Shown here: piece after piece, positions 26,003-35,643 of the stretch
Numbering within the stretch: the stretch's first letter is position 1
How the letters are laid out: every line of letters begins with the position of its first letter
Position numbers and translations under genes: made by a program
Origin: an uncultured Aquimarina sp.
Lineage (GTDB): Bacteria > Bacteroidota > Bacteroidia > Flavobacteriales > Flavobacteriaceae
Reading direction: 5' to 3'
Assembly: GCA_947498595.1 (NCBI GenBank)
Contig: CANMKX010000008.1
Coordinates: forward strand, 1 to 64,000
Length of the DNA: 64,000 nucleotides
The notes under the pieces: model-generated
Databases searched by the model: none
What the model was told of the DNA's origin: nothing
The model's input: the letters and a program-made list of their open reading frames with translations, nothing else

Positions 26003-26410
26003 TTATTGTTTAATAGGAATAGACCATGTATGACATTGAATTTTCCAAATGTGTTTTTCTAAAACCCATGTAACGGTATAAATACCTTTGCCTGTAATTT
26101 TTTTACTAGATATATCCCTATCTTTAAAAGTACCAAATTCAAAAGCTAAGTTTTCATTAACAATTAACTTTTCGACTTGGAATAATACATCAACTTTACC
26201 TAGACCATTTTTCATGAACTCTAGAATGTTATCATTTCCTTGAACGGGTGATTTATTAGGAGGAAAAATGAGTGCATCATTTGAATAAACTTGTTTAAAT
26301 TTTTTTGCATCGGCATTATGCCAAGCTTGCATCCAAACAGCCATAGAAGGGGTATTTTGAGAACTCATTGTTGTTATAATTAAAAAGATTATGATTAAAG
26401 AAAATTTCAC
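26003..26410 (-). CDS. Exported NTF2-like (SnoaL/DUF4440) protein
   Basis: This 135-residue protein has a short signal peptide (KFSLIIIFLIITTMSSQ). The rest has the NTF2-like cone-fold pattern common to DUF4440/SnoaL proteins: MAVWMQAWHNADAKKFKQVYSNDALIFPPN, then VQGNDNILEFMKNGL, and the terminal strands FEFGTFKDR, GIYTVTWVLEKHIWKIQCHTWS. The family binds small hydrophobic molecules or acts as isomerases or cyclases; no clear active site is evident here. It is 3 bp behind the NAD(P)-binding gene in the same direction, so the two are likely co-transcribed. Confidence 0.8.
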   Translation of the reverse strand: MKFSLIIIFLIITTMSSQNTPSMAVWMQAWHNADAKKFKQVYSNDALIFPPNKSPVQGNDNILEFMKNGLGKVDVLFQVEKLIVNENLAFEFGTFKDRDISSKKITGKGIYTVTWVLEKHIWKIQCHTWSIPIKQ

Positions 26411-26413
26411 GAA

Positions 26414-27010
26414 TTATTTTTTAAAATACTTAAAGCCAGCATTGGTGCCACCCCCGCCTAATGCTATTGCTATATTTAAATGAGCAATAGCTTCAAGATG
26501 ACGTGCATTTTTAATACCATCAACAATTAAACCTTCAAAACCAATTTCATCGGCTAAGTTTTTAACGATTGTAGCCGCGTCTATATCATCTGAAGCAATA
26601 AAAGCAGTTAATTTTTGCGAGCTGAAATCCTGATCATCTTTGCTCATCGTATCTGCAAAAATAGTATTGAATGCCTTTACTACTTTAGAATCGGGTAATA
26701 GCCTATGTGTTATTTCACCTCCACTATTTTCACCAAGAAATATAGGAGACCAATCTTCAAGATTGATAACATTATTAATATCAATTACAATTTTATTTTT
26801 CAGAGAATCTTTATGAGTGATTAAGACTTCTTCCATTGCTTGAAAGGGAATAGCAAAACACACAATCTCTCCAAATTTACATGCTTGTTCTAGAGATAAT
26901 TGTTTTTCATTAGGTTGTTGTACTCCATATTTTACAGAATGTCCAGCATCAACAAATAAACTACCTAGACTTGATGCTACTTTTCCAGCACCTATAAAAC
27001 TAATATTCAT
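26414..27010 (-). CDS. NAD(P)-binding F420-type oxidoreductase-like protein
   Basis: The protein has 198 residues with an N-terminal Rossmann motif ISFIGAGKVASSLG, followed by LFVDAGHSVKYGVQQ. The pattern of IVCFAIPFQAMEEVL, KNKIVIDINNVINL and KVVKAFNTIFADTM matches the NADP-dependent F420-oxidoreductase-like family (short form). These enzymes reduce or oxidise small carbonyl or dinucleotide substrates; the true substrate here is unknown. It ends with GGGGTNAGFKYFKK. It is the first gene of a two-gene unit with the NTF2-like protein, divergent from an HxlR regulator 88 bp away, which probably controls it. Confidence 0.85.
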   Translation of the reverse strand: MNISFIGAGKVASSLGSLFVDAGHSVKYGVQQPNEKQLSLEQACKFGEIVCFAIPFQAMEEVLITHKDSLKNKIVIDINNVINLEDWSPIFLGENSGGEITHRLLPDSKVVKAFNTIFADTMSKDDQDFSSQKLTAFIASDDIDAATIVKNLADEIGFEGLIVDGIKNARHLEAIAHLNIAIALGGGGTNAGFKYFKK

Positions 27011-27036
27011 AAAAATGTTATTTAAATTTTAATTAG

Positions 27037-27050
27037 ATACAAAATTGTAT
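27037..27050. promoter_or_regulatory. Candidate HxlR operator
   Basis: ATACAA and TTGTAT flank two central A residues in the gap between the divergent oxidoreductase gene and hxlR-type gene. On the minus strand it overlaps a TATCTAAT box that could be the -7 element. HxlR proteins often bind such palindromes; binding here is inferred from position. Confidence 0.35.
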
Positions 27051-27098
27051 GTTTGTAATATGATAACCAAATAGAGTGCAACTAACAAAAAGGTGTGT

Positions 27099-27458
27099 AT
27101 GAGAAAAAGAACATCCTCCAATTTTGAGAATGAAAAATTTTTAGAATATGATTGTCCTTTTATGACAACATTGAGATTTATAGGGAAAAGATGGAAACCA
27201 GCTGTATTATGGAAGATAAAAGAAGGAGTTGTTAGGTATAATCAGTTAAAAAAAGTCTTACCATATATTAGTGATAAGATGTTGTCAAATACGATTAGTG
27301 AAATGGAATCTGATGGAATAATAAAAAAAATAGTTTTTGATGAAGTCCCATTACGAGTCGAGTATGTTATTACAGAATTTGGAGACAGCATTATCCCAGT
27401 ATTACAAGAAATGAATAAATGGGGGATGAAAACAAAAGAAGAGATTAAAAAGCAATAG
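27099..27458 (+). CDS. HxlR-family transcriptional regulator
   Basis: This 119-residue winged-helix protein has the HxlR signature: YDCPFMTTLRFIGKRWKPAVLWKIKEGVVRYNQLKKVLPYIS, then DKMLSNTISEMESDGIIKK and the wing VPLRVEYVITEFGDSIIPVL. The cysteine in YDCP is the residue that senses aldehydes or oxidants in several members. The ATG at 27099 follows AAAAAGG at 27086-27092 with suitable spacing and is preferred to the GTG at 27093. It is divergent from the oxidoreductase/NTF2 pair and is likely its regulator. Confidence 0.88.
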   Translation: MRKRTSSNFENEKFLEYDCPFMTTLRFIGKRWKPAVLWKIKEGVVRYNQLKKVLPYISDKMLSNTISEMESDGIIKKIVFDEVPLRVEYVITEFGDSIIPVLQEMNKWGMKTKEEIKKQ

Positions 27459-27502
27459 CCAAATAAATATAAATAATGTTTTTCACTATAAATCGTATAA
27501 TT

Positions 27503-27952
27503 ATGAATAAAGCTATTGTGATTTTTTTAATCATTTTTACAAATAGTTTAATCGCACAAAAAGATACTATTCCTCAATCATTAAAGCTACAAAAACAAGC
27601 CATAGCATTAGCCGAAAATTGGGTTAAACTTGTAACCGAAAGAACAGCATTAGATTCATTGATGAATATCTCAAGCCTTCCTTTTGCGCTGGACAAGAAG
27701 AAAATTTTAAATACAGAAGATCAATTAAAATCTTTTTATCTTAAAATGTTTAAAGAAAAAGGAGAAAGAAAACTGTCTAAGGTAACTTCAGAAATACATT
27801 CATCAAAATATGAAATTATTGACAATTGTATTCCTCTTAATATATTGGTTGTGCGATTGAAATTATTAGTAGATGAGACTAAAAAATATAGTGTCATAGT
27901 AGGGGTGAAGATATCAGATACTAATTTAAAAGTAATCGGTTTTGCAGATTAA
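27503..27952 (+). CDS. Exported hypothetical protein
   Basis: This product has 149 residues from the ATG at 27503, chosen because a clean signal peptide follows at once (NKAIVIFLIIFTNSLIAQ); an earlier in-frame ATG at 27476 would bury it. The mature part is helical at first (SLKLQKQAIALAENWVKLVTERTALDSL) and then has strands ending in YSVIVGVKISDTNLKVIGFAD. The pattern is reminiscent of NTF2-like or DUF4440-like periplasmic proteins, but no defining motif is present. It follows the HxlR gene by 44 bp. Function unknown. Confidence 0.65.
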   Translation: MNKAIVIFLIIFTNSLIAQKDTIPQSLKLQKQAIALAENWVKLVTERTALDSLMNISSLPFALDKKKILNTEDQLKSFYLKMFKEKGERKLSKVTSEIHSSKYEIIDNCIPLNILVVRLKLLVDETKKYSVIVGVKISDTNLKVIGFAD

Positions 27953-28127
27953 TGATAAAAGACGATAAAGAGAAGTAATATATATCACAAGAACGTTTTG
28001 AAAAATATAAAAGAGTGAAGCTCATAAGATATTTTTTATACTTAACATAATATAACAAAACATCTGGCAGCACTTTTTTAATGAAAACGAATTAATCCAT
28101 ATTTTTGCTTATAAAAAGGTGAAAACT

Positions 28128-29975
28128 ATGGACAATAATAAGATACTAGGCTATATTAAAGATGTATTAGAAAATATGCCAGCCGATTGGTTAAACTTAA
28201 CGACTCATCGATTAGATATTTATAACGAAGAATTAGCAAAAACTCAGTTCTTAGAACAATTCGAGAATTTATTTAGTACGAATAACGCAGAAACATCTGT
28301 ACTAAGTGAATTACCTACAGCATATGATTATATTAGGTTAGGACACCCATTATCAAGTATACTAGAGTGGGCAGTTGCAGGTTTAAATAATTTAAAAGCA
28401 GCAAGTGTAATTAGTTTTTCATCAAAGACAGTTCCTGTTTTAGCAGTTTTAAGAAAAAATTTATTAGCAAATAAAAATACGCAAATACTATATACAAACG
28501 AATTACCAGCTTCTTTTGATGCAGAGGTGATACAGCGTGTATATGGATATAAATTTGACCTTAAGAAAATTACAAAAATAGAAGACATTACAGCATTTAA
28601 TGGTAGTACTGTCTTTATTTCGGAAGAAAAAGATATTTGTAACTTTAATTTAGTTCCAAATGTTGATTTCTTTATCAATTACGACGCACATTTAGGAAGT
28701 GTTTTAGTAGTAAATGGTGAGCATAACGAAGCATATGTTTCAGAAATACAACATGTAAGAAGAAGAGAAACTATTGCGATGACACCAGCAAATACACTTA
28801 TTGCTTTAGATAAACTAATAGGGAAACCTACACTAGATCCAACGATAAATACTATTAAGGAAAATAAAGAAAGTGTTTTAAATTCAATCAAAGAAATTAC
28901 TGGTACGAATATCCAAGGAGTAGTAGGTTCTAGTGGGTTATCAATGCAGTATGCGATTGTAATGGGGTTGATTGACGATGCCTTAGAAGAACATAAAGGA
29001 AAAGCGATTAAAATTGTAGTTCCACCTAATTGTTACGGAGGAACAAATGATCAAGCTAGACGTGTTGCCGCTTGTAGTGATGCTATCGAGGTTATGGATT
29101 TACCTGTAGATGGAGGTAAAGATATGGTTGAAAGTATTGACACCGTTTTGACTACAATAGCAAAAGAAGATGCAATTCCTTATATTATTGCAGAAATCCC
29201 AACGAACCCTAGAGTAGAAGTTCCAGATTTACAGAAGCTAAGAGAAGTTTTAAGTAAAAGACGTGAAACAGCAACAGGCGAAGTAGCAATTGATCCAGTC
29301 TTTATATTAGACCAAACATTTTGTCCTAATGTGCACTTTTTGGGAGAAAATGATATTCTTTCAACAGTCAGAACCATAGCATATGTTAGTGGATCTAAAT
29401 TTCCAAGTGGTGGAAAATGTACTGCCGGTTTTTGTGTAGCAAATAAAAAGGCTGAAGCATTGATGGAGAAAATAGAAAAACACTTAAATCTTTGTGATAA
29501 CGAAGCAACCAGTCTTCAATATGAAATTTTGGCAAAACAATTGCCTTCAATGAATCAAAGAATTAGTGACGCATATAAAAATACACGCGAATTCGTAACT
29601 TTTATTAATGAAAAATTACCTGAAGCAAAAATTAATTTTGTGTCAGAAGAATTAGCGTCACAAGGGTTTACACCATCGGTGTTCTCATTAGATCTTCCAA
29701 CAAAAGGAGAAACAGAAGAAGAAAGAGAAACGTATAAAAGAGCCTTGAATCTTGAATTGATCAACTTAATGATTGAACAAATACCAGCAGAAAGTAAATT
29801 CTGTGTAAGTTATGGTCAGTTAAAAGGATGTTATTGGACGATACCAGCGACTTCTACACAAGGTACTACTAAAGAAGGAGATAAAGATTATATTGTTCGA
29901 GTAGCACTTTCTTCAAACTTAGACCTTGAATTACATAAAAAGGTATTTATAGATTTTGTAGAGAATATAAAATAG
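28128..29975 (+). CDS. Large Cys/Met-metabolism-type PLP-dependent enzyme
   Basis: The protein has 615 residues from ATG 28128, which follows AAAAAGG; an in-frame GTG lies at 28119. The C-terminal two thirds look like the fold-type I Cys/Met-metabolism PLP family (cystathionine gamma-synthase/lyase type): SSGLSMQYAIVMGLIDDA, VVPPNCYGGTNDQARR, AEIPTNPRVEVPDL, FILDQTFCPN and the probable PLP lysine in VSGSKFPSGGKCTAG. The family is usually about 400 residues; here some 200 N-terminal residues come first (including LPTAYDYIRLGHPLSSILEW). Substrate unknown, but sulfur amino acid or phosphohomoserine-type chemistry is expected. It appears monocistronic. Confidence 0.82.
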   Translation: MDNNKILGYIKDVLENMPADWLNLTTHRLDIYNEELAKTQFLEQFENLFSTNNAETSVLSELPTAYDYIRLGHPLSSILEWAVAGLNNLKAASVISFSSKTVPVLAVLRKNLLANKNTQILYTNELPASFDAEVIQRVYGYKFDLKKITKIEDITAFNGSTVFISEEKDICNFNLVPNVDFFINYDAHLGSVLVVNGEHNEAYVSEIQHVRRRETIAMTPANTLIALDKLIGKPTLDPTINTIKENKESVLNSIKEITGTNIQGVVGSSGLSMQYAIVMGLIDDALEEHKGKAIKIVVPPNCYGGTNDQARRVAACSDAIEVMDLPVDGGKDMVESIDTVLTTIAKEDAIPYIIAEIPTNPRVEVPDLQKLREVLSKRRETATGEVAIDPVFILDQTFCPNVHFLGENDILSTVRTIAYVSGSKFPSGGKCTAGFCVANKKAEALMEKIEKHLNLCDNEATSLQYEILAKQLPSMNQRISDAYKNTREFVTFINEKLPEAKINFVSEELASQGFTPSVFSLDLPTKGETEEERETYKRALNLELINLMIEQIPAESKFCVSYGQLKGCYWTIPATSTQGTTKEGDKDYIVRVALSSNLDLELHKKVFIDFVENIK

Positions 29976-30498
29976 TAAAAGAAATAATACTTTTGTAAAG
30001 AACCTGTCATTAGTAAATTGAAAAGTAATGCTTAATGGATCTCTGATAATCAACTAGAGATTCATTAATCATTATTTAAAAATACATTAAGAATCTAAAG
30101 TTAAGTCTTCTTCGAATAAAAAACACCTCATCAAAAAATAATTTTTTTAGACGTAAAATTTACTATCCAATACTACCCAAAATTATAATAATTTATAGAA
30201 TGTCTTCATTAATTTATGTCTTCGCATTTTAATATTGTTCCCTCAATACATGATTCTTATATATAATTATATTCTCTATATAGAATATAGATATGTTTTC
30301 TAAAAAAAGAATTGTTGATAAATAGAATGTTCAATTTTGATAATGAATATGATAGATTTCTCATTTATTTATATAAGGTATAAATTGTTAAATAAGGAAG
30401 TAAAAGTAATCTTGAATTGTGAAAAGCAGTAGATATATTGTTAATTTTAACAAAAGTAACACGCAATCTATCTATAAATTTTAAAGTAAAAACGTAAG
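29976..30498. other. Long AT-rich intergenic region
   Basis: This stretch is 523 bp without a plausible gene. It contains a palindromic element around 30269-30290 (ATATTCT and AGAATAT arms) and is more AT-rich than its flanks. It precedes the DUF4157 protein gene and may hold its promoter and signs of past insertion. Confidence 0.4.
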
Positions 30499-31992
30499 AT
30501 GAGCAATTACGCATACAAATCGAAAGGGGATAAAAGAAAATCGATTGTGAATAATCTTTCTAATAAGCAAAATAATCAAGAGTTTGCGTTACAATTTAAA
30601 GACAATCGAAAAGAATCTGTAGCACAATTAAAACAGCAAGAAAGCATTAATAAAAATACTGAAAGCGGACAAATAACTCAGTTACAAACAAAGGCAGATA
30701 GTCATGTTGTAAAACAAAAACATCCAATACAAAGAAGAAAGAATACTACAGGCTTACCAGATGGAATAAAGTCAGGTATTGAAAACTTATCAGGATATTC
30801 TATGGATGATGTGAAAGTACATTATAACTCAACGAAGCCAGCACAACTAAAAGCACATGCTTATGCTCAAGGTACAGATATACATATAGCATCAGGCCAA
30901 GAAAAGCATTTAGGTCATGAAGCTTGGCATGTAGTACAACAAAAACAAGGAAGAGTAAAGGCAACTACTCAAATGAAAGGGATAGGAGTAAATGACGATA
31001 CAAGTTTAGAAAGAGAGGCAGATGTGATGGGCGAAAAAGCAATGAGAGGAGGGATAATAAATAAAACCAGTCAGTTAAAAAAGCAAACAGGTAATTCTAC
31101 AGTACAAGGGCGTTTTTTAAAACTTGGATATATGAACGATGAAGAAGATTTGGTAAGTAATGTAGAATCTCTAAAAAAACGTAAAGCAAAAAACGGCTTA
31201 GCTACATTAACAGATAATGATTGGAGGAATGTAGGTATTGTAATAGGACTAAGTTCAATTGAAAAAATATTTGCAATGAACGAACAAGGACAATTTGACG
31301 CAGAAGAAGTAAAACAAGAATGTTATGAAATAGCTAAAGCGAAGGAGTTTGCAAATTATATAGACCAAGGACATTTAGTTGCATTTGGAGATAAGCATCA
31401 AGCGGGAAATGATTTTGATTTTCCGAAATTGATAGGGAAAGTAGCAAGTCGAAGAAGTACTGTACTTTTAGAAGCACCAGAAATAAGTTTAGAAGAAATG
31501 GACGCTTGGGGGCAAACTTCTGCGGATACAAGAAATATTGCAACCTTTGGGGCTACAATGGCAGATCGAGGATGGTCGGTACAAGGTGTAGATGCTTTGC
31601 ATAAATCAGGATCTGGGTATACTGTTGGTGATTCGCAATATCTTGATTTAGAAGAACAACAACTTCAATACGGGCAAGATAGACCTTATCCAGAAAAAGC
31701 GTTAGGCCCAGGAGGACGTATAGGACCTATAAGACAAATGCATATAGCAAATAAGTTAAAAGTAGCGATGAGACAAGGAGGATGTTTATTAGTAATAGGA
31801 TCCACACATATTTCAGGAAAAAGTGGATCAGATTATGTTAAAATAAATGGAGCAATAAAAGCGAGAAGAGTAAGCTACAATACGCCTTCACTTCATCAAT
31901 TAATAACACAACGGAGAGGACAAATAGAAAGAGTTAAAATGAATGGGAAATCGTATAAAATACAAGTAATTAGGAAAGATATGATACGATAA
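30499..31992 (+). CDS. DUF4157 (eCIS cargo-type) protein with TIKI/EreA-like domain
   Basis: The protein has 497 residues. Residues 1-85 are polar, lysine- and glutamine-rich and disordered in character. Residues 90-165 form a DUF4157 domain: GIKSGIENLSGYSMDDVKVHYNS, AYAQGTDIHIASG, then HEAWHVVQQKQGRV (HExxH at 140-144) and SLEREADVMGEKA. DUF4157 is typical of proteins linked to extracellular contractile injection systems. The C-terminal domain has FGDKHQ (H300), TVLLEAPE (E325), VQGVDALH and LLVIGSTHISG (H437). This order of G-x-x-H, E and a late G-x-x-H resembles the EreA/ChaN/TIKI superfamily of hydrolases, which also includes parts of injected toxins. It is read as a cargo toxin. No injection-system structural genes are in the window, and no immunity gene is evident. 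Confidence 0.78.
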   Translation: MSNYAYKSKGDKRKSIVNNLSNKQNNQEFALQFKDNRKESVAQLKQQESINKNTESGQITQLQTKADSHVVKQKHPIQRRKNTTGLPDGIKSGIENLSGYSMDDVKVHYNSTKPAQLKAHAYAQGTDIHIASGQEKHLGHEAWHVVQQKQGRVKATTQMKGIGVNDDTSLEREADVMGEKAMRGGIINKTSQLKKQTGNSTVQGRFLKLGYMNDEEDLVSNVESLKKRKAKNGLATLTDNDWRNVGIVIGLSSIEKIFAMNEQGQFDAEEVKQECYEIAKAKEFANYIDQGHLVAFGDKHQAGNDFDFPKLIGKVASRRSTVLLEAPEISLEEMDAWGQTSADTRNIATFGATMADRGWSVQGVDALHKSGSGYTVGDSQYLDLEEQQLQYGQDRPYPEKALGPGGRIGPIRQMHIANKLKVAMRQGGCLLVIGSTHISGKSGSDYVKINGAIKARRVSYNTPSLHQLITQRRGQIERVKMNGKSYKIQVIRKDMIR

Positions 31993-32040
31993 AATGAATA
32001 TTTAATTTAATGAAGAAAGAAGTTCAATAGAGTACATATA

Positions 32041-32077
32041 AAAATAGCGACTGTTTGAAAAGACAGTCGCTATTTTT
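32041..32077. terminator. Bidirectional terminator
   Basis: AAAATAGCGACTGT pairs with ACAGTCGCTATTTT around a loop containing GAAA, with T-runs on both strands. It separates the DUF4157 gene (+) from the carboxylase operon (-). Confidence 0.85.
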
Positions 32078-32120
32078 ATGCTATTTAATAAGTGATCATA
32101 ACAATTGTTACGATATGATT

Positions 32121-33659
32121 TTATAAAGGAATATTACCGTGTTTACGTTGAGGTCTATTGACTTCTTTATGCTCTAACATAGCGAATCCTTTGATTAATT
32201 TTCTACGAGTATCTTTAGGTAAAATAACTTCGTCAATAAAACCACGCTGAGCAGCTTTAAATGGATTAGCAAATTTAGCAGCATATTCAGCTTCTTTTTC
32301 AGATAACTTTAATTCAGGATCTGCAGCTGCTGCAATTTCTTTTCTAAAAATAATTTCACTAGCGCCTTTGGCACCCATTACAGCAATTTCGGCCGTAGGC
32401 CAAGCATAATTTAAATCAGCACCTATATGTTTAGAATTCATAACATCATAAGCTCCACCATATGCTTTACGAGTAATAACGGTAATTCTAGGAACAGTTG
32501 CCTCACTTAATGCGTATAACAGTTTAGCACCATGTGTAATAATTCCATTCCATTCTTGATCCGTACCAGGTAAAAAACCAGGAACATCTACTAATACTAG
32601 TAGTGGGATGTTGAAACAATCGCAAAAACGAGTAAATCGTGCTGCCTTTTTTGAACTATTGACATCCAATACTCCAGCTAAACTCATAGGCTGATTGGCT
32701 ACAATACCAATACTTTTACCACCTAAACGAGCAAAACCAACGAGAATATTATCAGCATAATCTTTATGAATTTCGAAAAATGAATCTTCATCAATAATGT
32801 GCTGTATTACCTCATGCATATCATAAGGTTTGTTAGGACTATCAGGAATAATATCCGTCAGTCCTTCTCTAACTTCATCTCCAAATTCAAACGGAAGCGA
32901 AGCTGTTTTTTCCTTATTATTTTGTGGTAAATAACTAAGTAATGTTTTAATATCTTCTAAACAAGCAATATCATTGGCTGCGGTTAGATGCGTAACTCCA
33001 GATTTGGTTGAGTGTGTACTAGCTCCTCCTAATTCTTCAGAGGTAACTTCTTCATTAGTTACAGTTTTAACTACATTAGGTCCAGTTACAAACATATAGC
33101 TAGTGTCTTCTACCATCATAGTAAAATCTGTCATTGCTGGAGAGTAAACAGCACCTCCTGCACAAGGACCCATAATAGCCGAAATTTGTGGAATTACTCC
33201 AGAAGCTTGAACATTGCGATAAAAGATGTCTGCATAACCACCTAAAGAACGTACACCTTCTTGTATACGAGCCCCTCCAGAATCATTTAATCCAATAAGT
33301 GGCGCACCAACTTTGATGGCATGATCCATGATTTTACAAATTTTTTCGGCATGAGTTTCTGATAAAGCTCCACCAAATACAGTAAAATCTTGCGCAAAAA
33401 GATATACCATACGCCCATTGATGGTTCCATAACCTGTTACAACACCATCTCCATAATATATTTCGTCTTGCATATTAAAATCGGTAGTACGATGCGTTAC
33501 GAGCATTCCGATTTCTTCAAAAGAACCTTCATCTACGATATAGTCAATACGTTCGCGAGCGGTTAATTTTTTCTTTTGATGTTGACGTTCTATTCTTTTT
33601 TCGCCTCCCCCTAAGTGGGCTTGAGCGATTTTATCGTTTAAATCTTTAAGTGTATTCAT
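32121..33659 (-). CDS. Acyl-CoA carboxylase carboxyltransferase (propionyl-CoA type)
   Basis: This 512-residue protein is the two-lobed carboxyltransferase of the propionyl-CoA/methylcrotonyl-CoA carboxylase group. It has the N-lobe acyl-CoA binding region with [19 protein letters not shown] and [21 protein letters not shown], and the C-lobe with [44 protein letters not shown] and [21 protein letters not shown]. It moves CO2 from biotin to the acyl-CoA. It is the last gene of a three-gene operon with the biotin carboxylase (11 bp upstream) and a separate biotin carrier protein. The nearby MeaB-like GTPase supports propionyl-CoA as substrate. Confidence 0.94.
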   Translation of the reverse strand: MNTLKDLNDKIAQAHLGGGEKRIERQHQKKKLTARERIDYIVDEGSFEEIGMLVTHRTTDFNMQDEIYYGDGVVTGYGTINGRMVYLFAQDFTVFGGALSETHAEKICKIMDHAIKVGAPLIGLNDSGGARIQEGVRSLGGYADIFYRNVQASGVIPQISAIMGPCAGGAVYSPAMTDFTMMVEDTSYMFVTGPNVVKTVTNEEVTSEELGGASTHSTKSGVTHLTAANDIACLEDIKTLLSYLPQNNKEKTASLPFEFGDEVREGLTDIIPDSPNKPYDMHEVIQHIIDEDSFFEIHKDYADNILVGFARLGGKSIGIVANQPMSLAGVLDVNSSKKAARFTRFCDCFNIPLLVLVDVPGFLPGTDQEWNGIITHGAKLLYALSEATVPRITVITRKAYGGAYDVMNSKHIGADLNYAWPTAEIAVMGAKGASEIIFRKEIAAAADPELKLSEKEAEYAAKFANPFKAAQRGFIDEVILPKDTRRKLIKGFAMLEHKEVNRPQRKHGNIPL

Positions 33660-33670
33660 AAAATGCCAGA

Positions 33671-35113
33671 TTAATGCGTAGGGATACGGAGTTGTTTTTG
33701 ATCTTCAAAATAAGCTTTTAATGCTATAAGAGCAGCAAGTTTAGCCTCGTCAGATTGTTGTTCTTCTAGTTGAGAAGCCGAGTAGTACTGCTTTACAAAA
33801 TGTGTGTCAAAAGCGCCAGAAGTAAAGGCTTCGTGTTCGCAGACAAATTTACCAAAAGGTAGTGTCGTACTAATTCCTTTTACTTTATAGTTTTGAATAG
33901 CCTGAAGCATCAATTCAATTGCTTCTTCTCGACTTTTACCGTACGTAATTAATTTTGAAAGCATAGGATCGTAATAAATAGGAATTTCCATTCCTTCTTC
34001 ATATCCATCATCTACACGAATTCCTTCACCACTAGGACGTTGATACGTTTCTAATGTTCCTACACTTGGTAAGAAGTTATCTAGAGGATCTTCGGCATAT
34101 ATACGCAACTCAAGTGCATGTCCATTGATAGAGAGATCTTCTTGAGTGAAACTTAATTTTTCCCCACGAGCAATACGTATTTGTTGTTCAACAAGATCAA
34201 TACCAGTAATCATTTCGGTTACAGGATGTTCAACTTGTAAACGAGTATTCATTTCTAAGAAATAAAAATTATGATCTTTATCTATTAAAAATTCAACAGT
34301 ACCAGCTCCCAAATAATTACAAGAACGAGCAACATTTACAGCAGCAGCACCCATTGCAGCTCTTAACTCAGGAGATAAAACAGCAGAAGGAGCTTCTTCA
34401 ACTACTTTTTGATGGCGTCGTTGGATACTACATTCACGTTCAAAAAGGTGTAAGATATTACCATGACTATCTGCGAGTACTTGAATTTCGATATGCCTAG
34501 GAGAAGCTACATATTTTTCGATAAATACGGCACCATCTCCGAAAGCAGAAACAGCTTCGCTAATAGCGCGGTCCATTTGTTCAGATAATTCAGCTTCATG
34601 TTCTACCACACGCATACCTTTTCCGCCACCACCAGCTGCTGCTTTGATCAAAATTGGAAATCCAATTTCTTTGGCAATAGCTTTTGCTTTTTCAGGATCA
34701 GTAATAGCTTCGTCTATTCCAGGAACCATTGGGATATCATATGCTTTTACTGTTTCTTTAGCAGCAAGCTTATTTCCCATTTTTTCGATAGCTTCTGTTT
34801 CTGGACCAATAAATGTGATTCCAGCTTTGGTAACTGCTTCAGCAAAAGTTGAGTTTTCACTTAAAAAACCATACCCAGGATGAATACCATCTACGTTTAA
34901 TTGTTGAGCAACTTCAATGATTTTGTCTCCTAATAAATAAGATTGACTCGAAGGAGCTTCTCCAATACATACAGCTTCGTCTGCAAAAGCTACATGCGGC
35001 GAATTTCTATCTGCTTTGGAGAATACCGCAACAGTTTTAATTCCCATTTTTTTGGCAGTTTTCATGATTCGAAGTGCAATTTCACCTCGATTTGCCACTA
35101 TTATTTTTTTCAT
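33671..35113 (-). CDS. Biotin carboxylase subunit of acyl-CoA carboxylase
   Basis: The product is a 480-residue ATP-grasp biotin carboxylase. The N-terminus [24 protein letters not shown] is characteristic, followed by [14 protein letters not shown], the glycine-rich loop [25 protein letters not shown] [17 protein letters not shown], and [26 protein letters not shown]. It carboxylates biotin with bicarbonate and ATP. There is no fused carrier domain; the carrier is the separate protein encoded just upstream. A C-terminal tail of some 30 residues ([20 protein letters not shown]) may contact the other subunits. The gene order carrier, carboxylase, transferase is one operon. Confidence 0.94.
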   Translation of the reverse strand: MKKIIVANRGEIALRIMKTAKKMGIKTVAVFSKADRNSPHVAFADEAVCIGEAPSSQSYLLGDKIIEVAQQLNVDGIHPGYGFLSENSTFAEAVTKAGITFIGPETEAIEKMGNKLAAKETVKAYDIPMVPGIDEAITDPEKAKAIAKEIGFPILIKAAAGGGGKGMRVVEHEAELSEQMDRAISEAVSAFGDGAVFIEKYVASPRHIEIQVLADSHGNILHLFERECSIQRRHQKVVEEAPSAVLSPELRAAMGAAAVNVARSCNYLGAGTVEFLIDKDHNFYFLEMNTRLQVEHPVTEMITGIDLVEQQIRIARGEKLSFTQEDLSINGHALELRIYAEDPLDNFLPSVGTLETYQRPSGEGIRVDDGYEEGMEIPIYYDPMLSKLITYGKSREEAIELMLQAIQNYKVKGISTTLPFGKFVCEHEAFTSGAFDTHFVKQYYSASQLEEQQSDEAKLAALIALKAYFEDQKQLRIPTH

Positions 35114-35157
35114 ATCTACTATCTTTTTCCAATACTTAGTATTATTACATACTAAGT

Positions 35158-35643
35158 TTATTCTAAATCAATCAATAATGCTCCTTTTTCTACTGTAGCA
35201 CTCGCTACAACTTCAATCGATTTTATAACACCGTCTCTTGGCGCTGTTAAATTGTTTTCCATTTTCATGGCTTCGATAATGATTAAAGAATCTCCTTCTT
35301 TAATTTCTTGTCCAACTGCTACATTGACAGAGAGGATTAACCCTGGCATAGGTGCTTTGATCGTATTTACTATTTTGGTAGTACCTACGGATAATCCTAA
35401 TTGATCGATTAAAGCGTCTAATTGATTATTGATAGCTACCTGATATGTAGTACCATTAATAGCAACGGTGTATTGCTTATTGTTAAAATCCGAATTAACA
35501 ACTGTTGCTGTAACTGATTTATTATGATGCAATACGTGGTGTTGATTTGAAGCACTGCTGATACTATCAATAGCAGTAACATCGTCTTGGGTAAGATCAA
35601 AAGAATGAGAGTCGTTGACCTTTACTTTATACGTTTCTTTCAC
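35158..35643 (-). CDS. Biotin carboxyl carrier protein
   Basis: The protein has 161 residues and ends in a biotinyl domain with the motif EAMKMEN; the lysine at residue 127 is the biotin site, 34 residues from the end as expected. The domain starts at about IKAPMPGLILSVNVAVGQEIKEGD. The N-terminal 90 residues (YKVKVNDSHSFDLTQDDVTAID and following) are a beta-rich segment found in separate carrier subunits of Bacteroidetes acyl-CoA carboxylases. First gene of the carboxylase operon. The start at 35643 is preceded on the same strand by a plausible TATATTTA promoter box at about 35670. Confidence 0.9.
   Translation of the reverse strand: MKETYKVKVNDSHSFDLTQDDVTAIDSISSASNQHHVLHHNKSVTATVVNSDFNNKQYTVAINGTTYQVAINNQLDALIDQLGLSVGTTKIVNTIKAPMPGLILSVNVAVGQEIKEGDSLIIIEAMKMENNLTAPRDGVIKSIEVVASATVEKGALLIDLE

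Noticed and set aside
27953..28127. Possible SAM or cobalamin riboswitch before the PLP enzyme gene
   Set aside because: No conserved riboswitch core or anti-terminator pairing could be recognised in the 175-bp leader.
28328..29764. Four minus-strand frames inside the PLP enzyme gene
   Set aside because: All are antisense shadows of a clear coding gene with no start signals of their own.
34598..35198. Several + strand frames opposite the biotin carboxylase
   Set aside because: They lie fully antisense to a highly conserved gene and resemble no protein.
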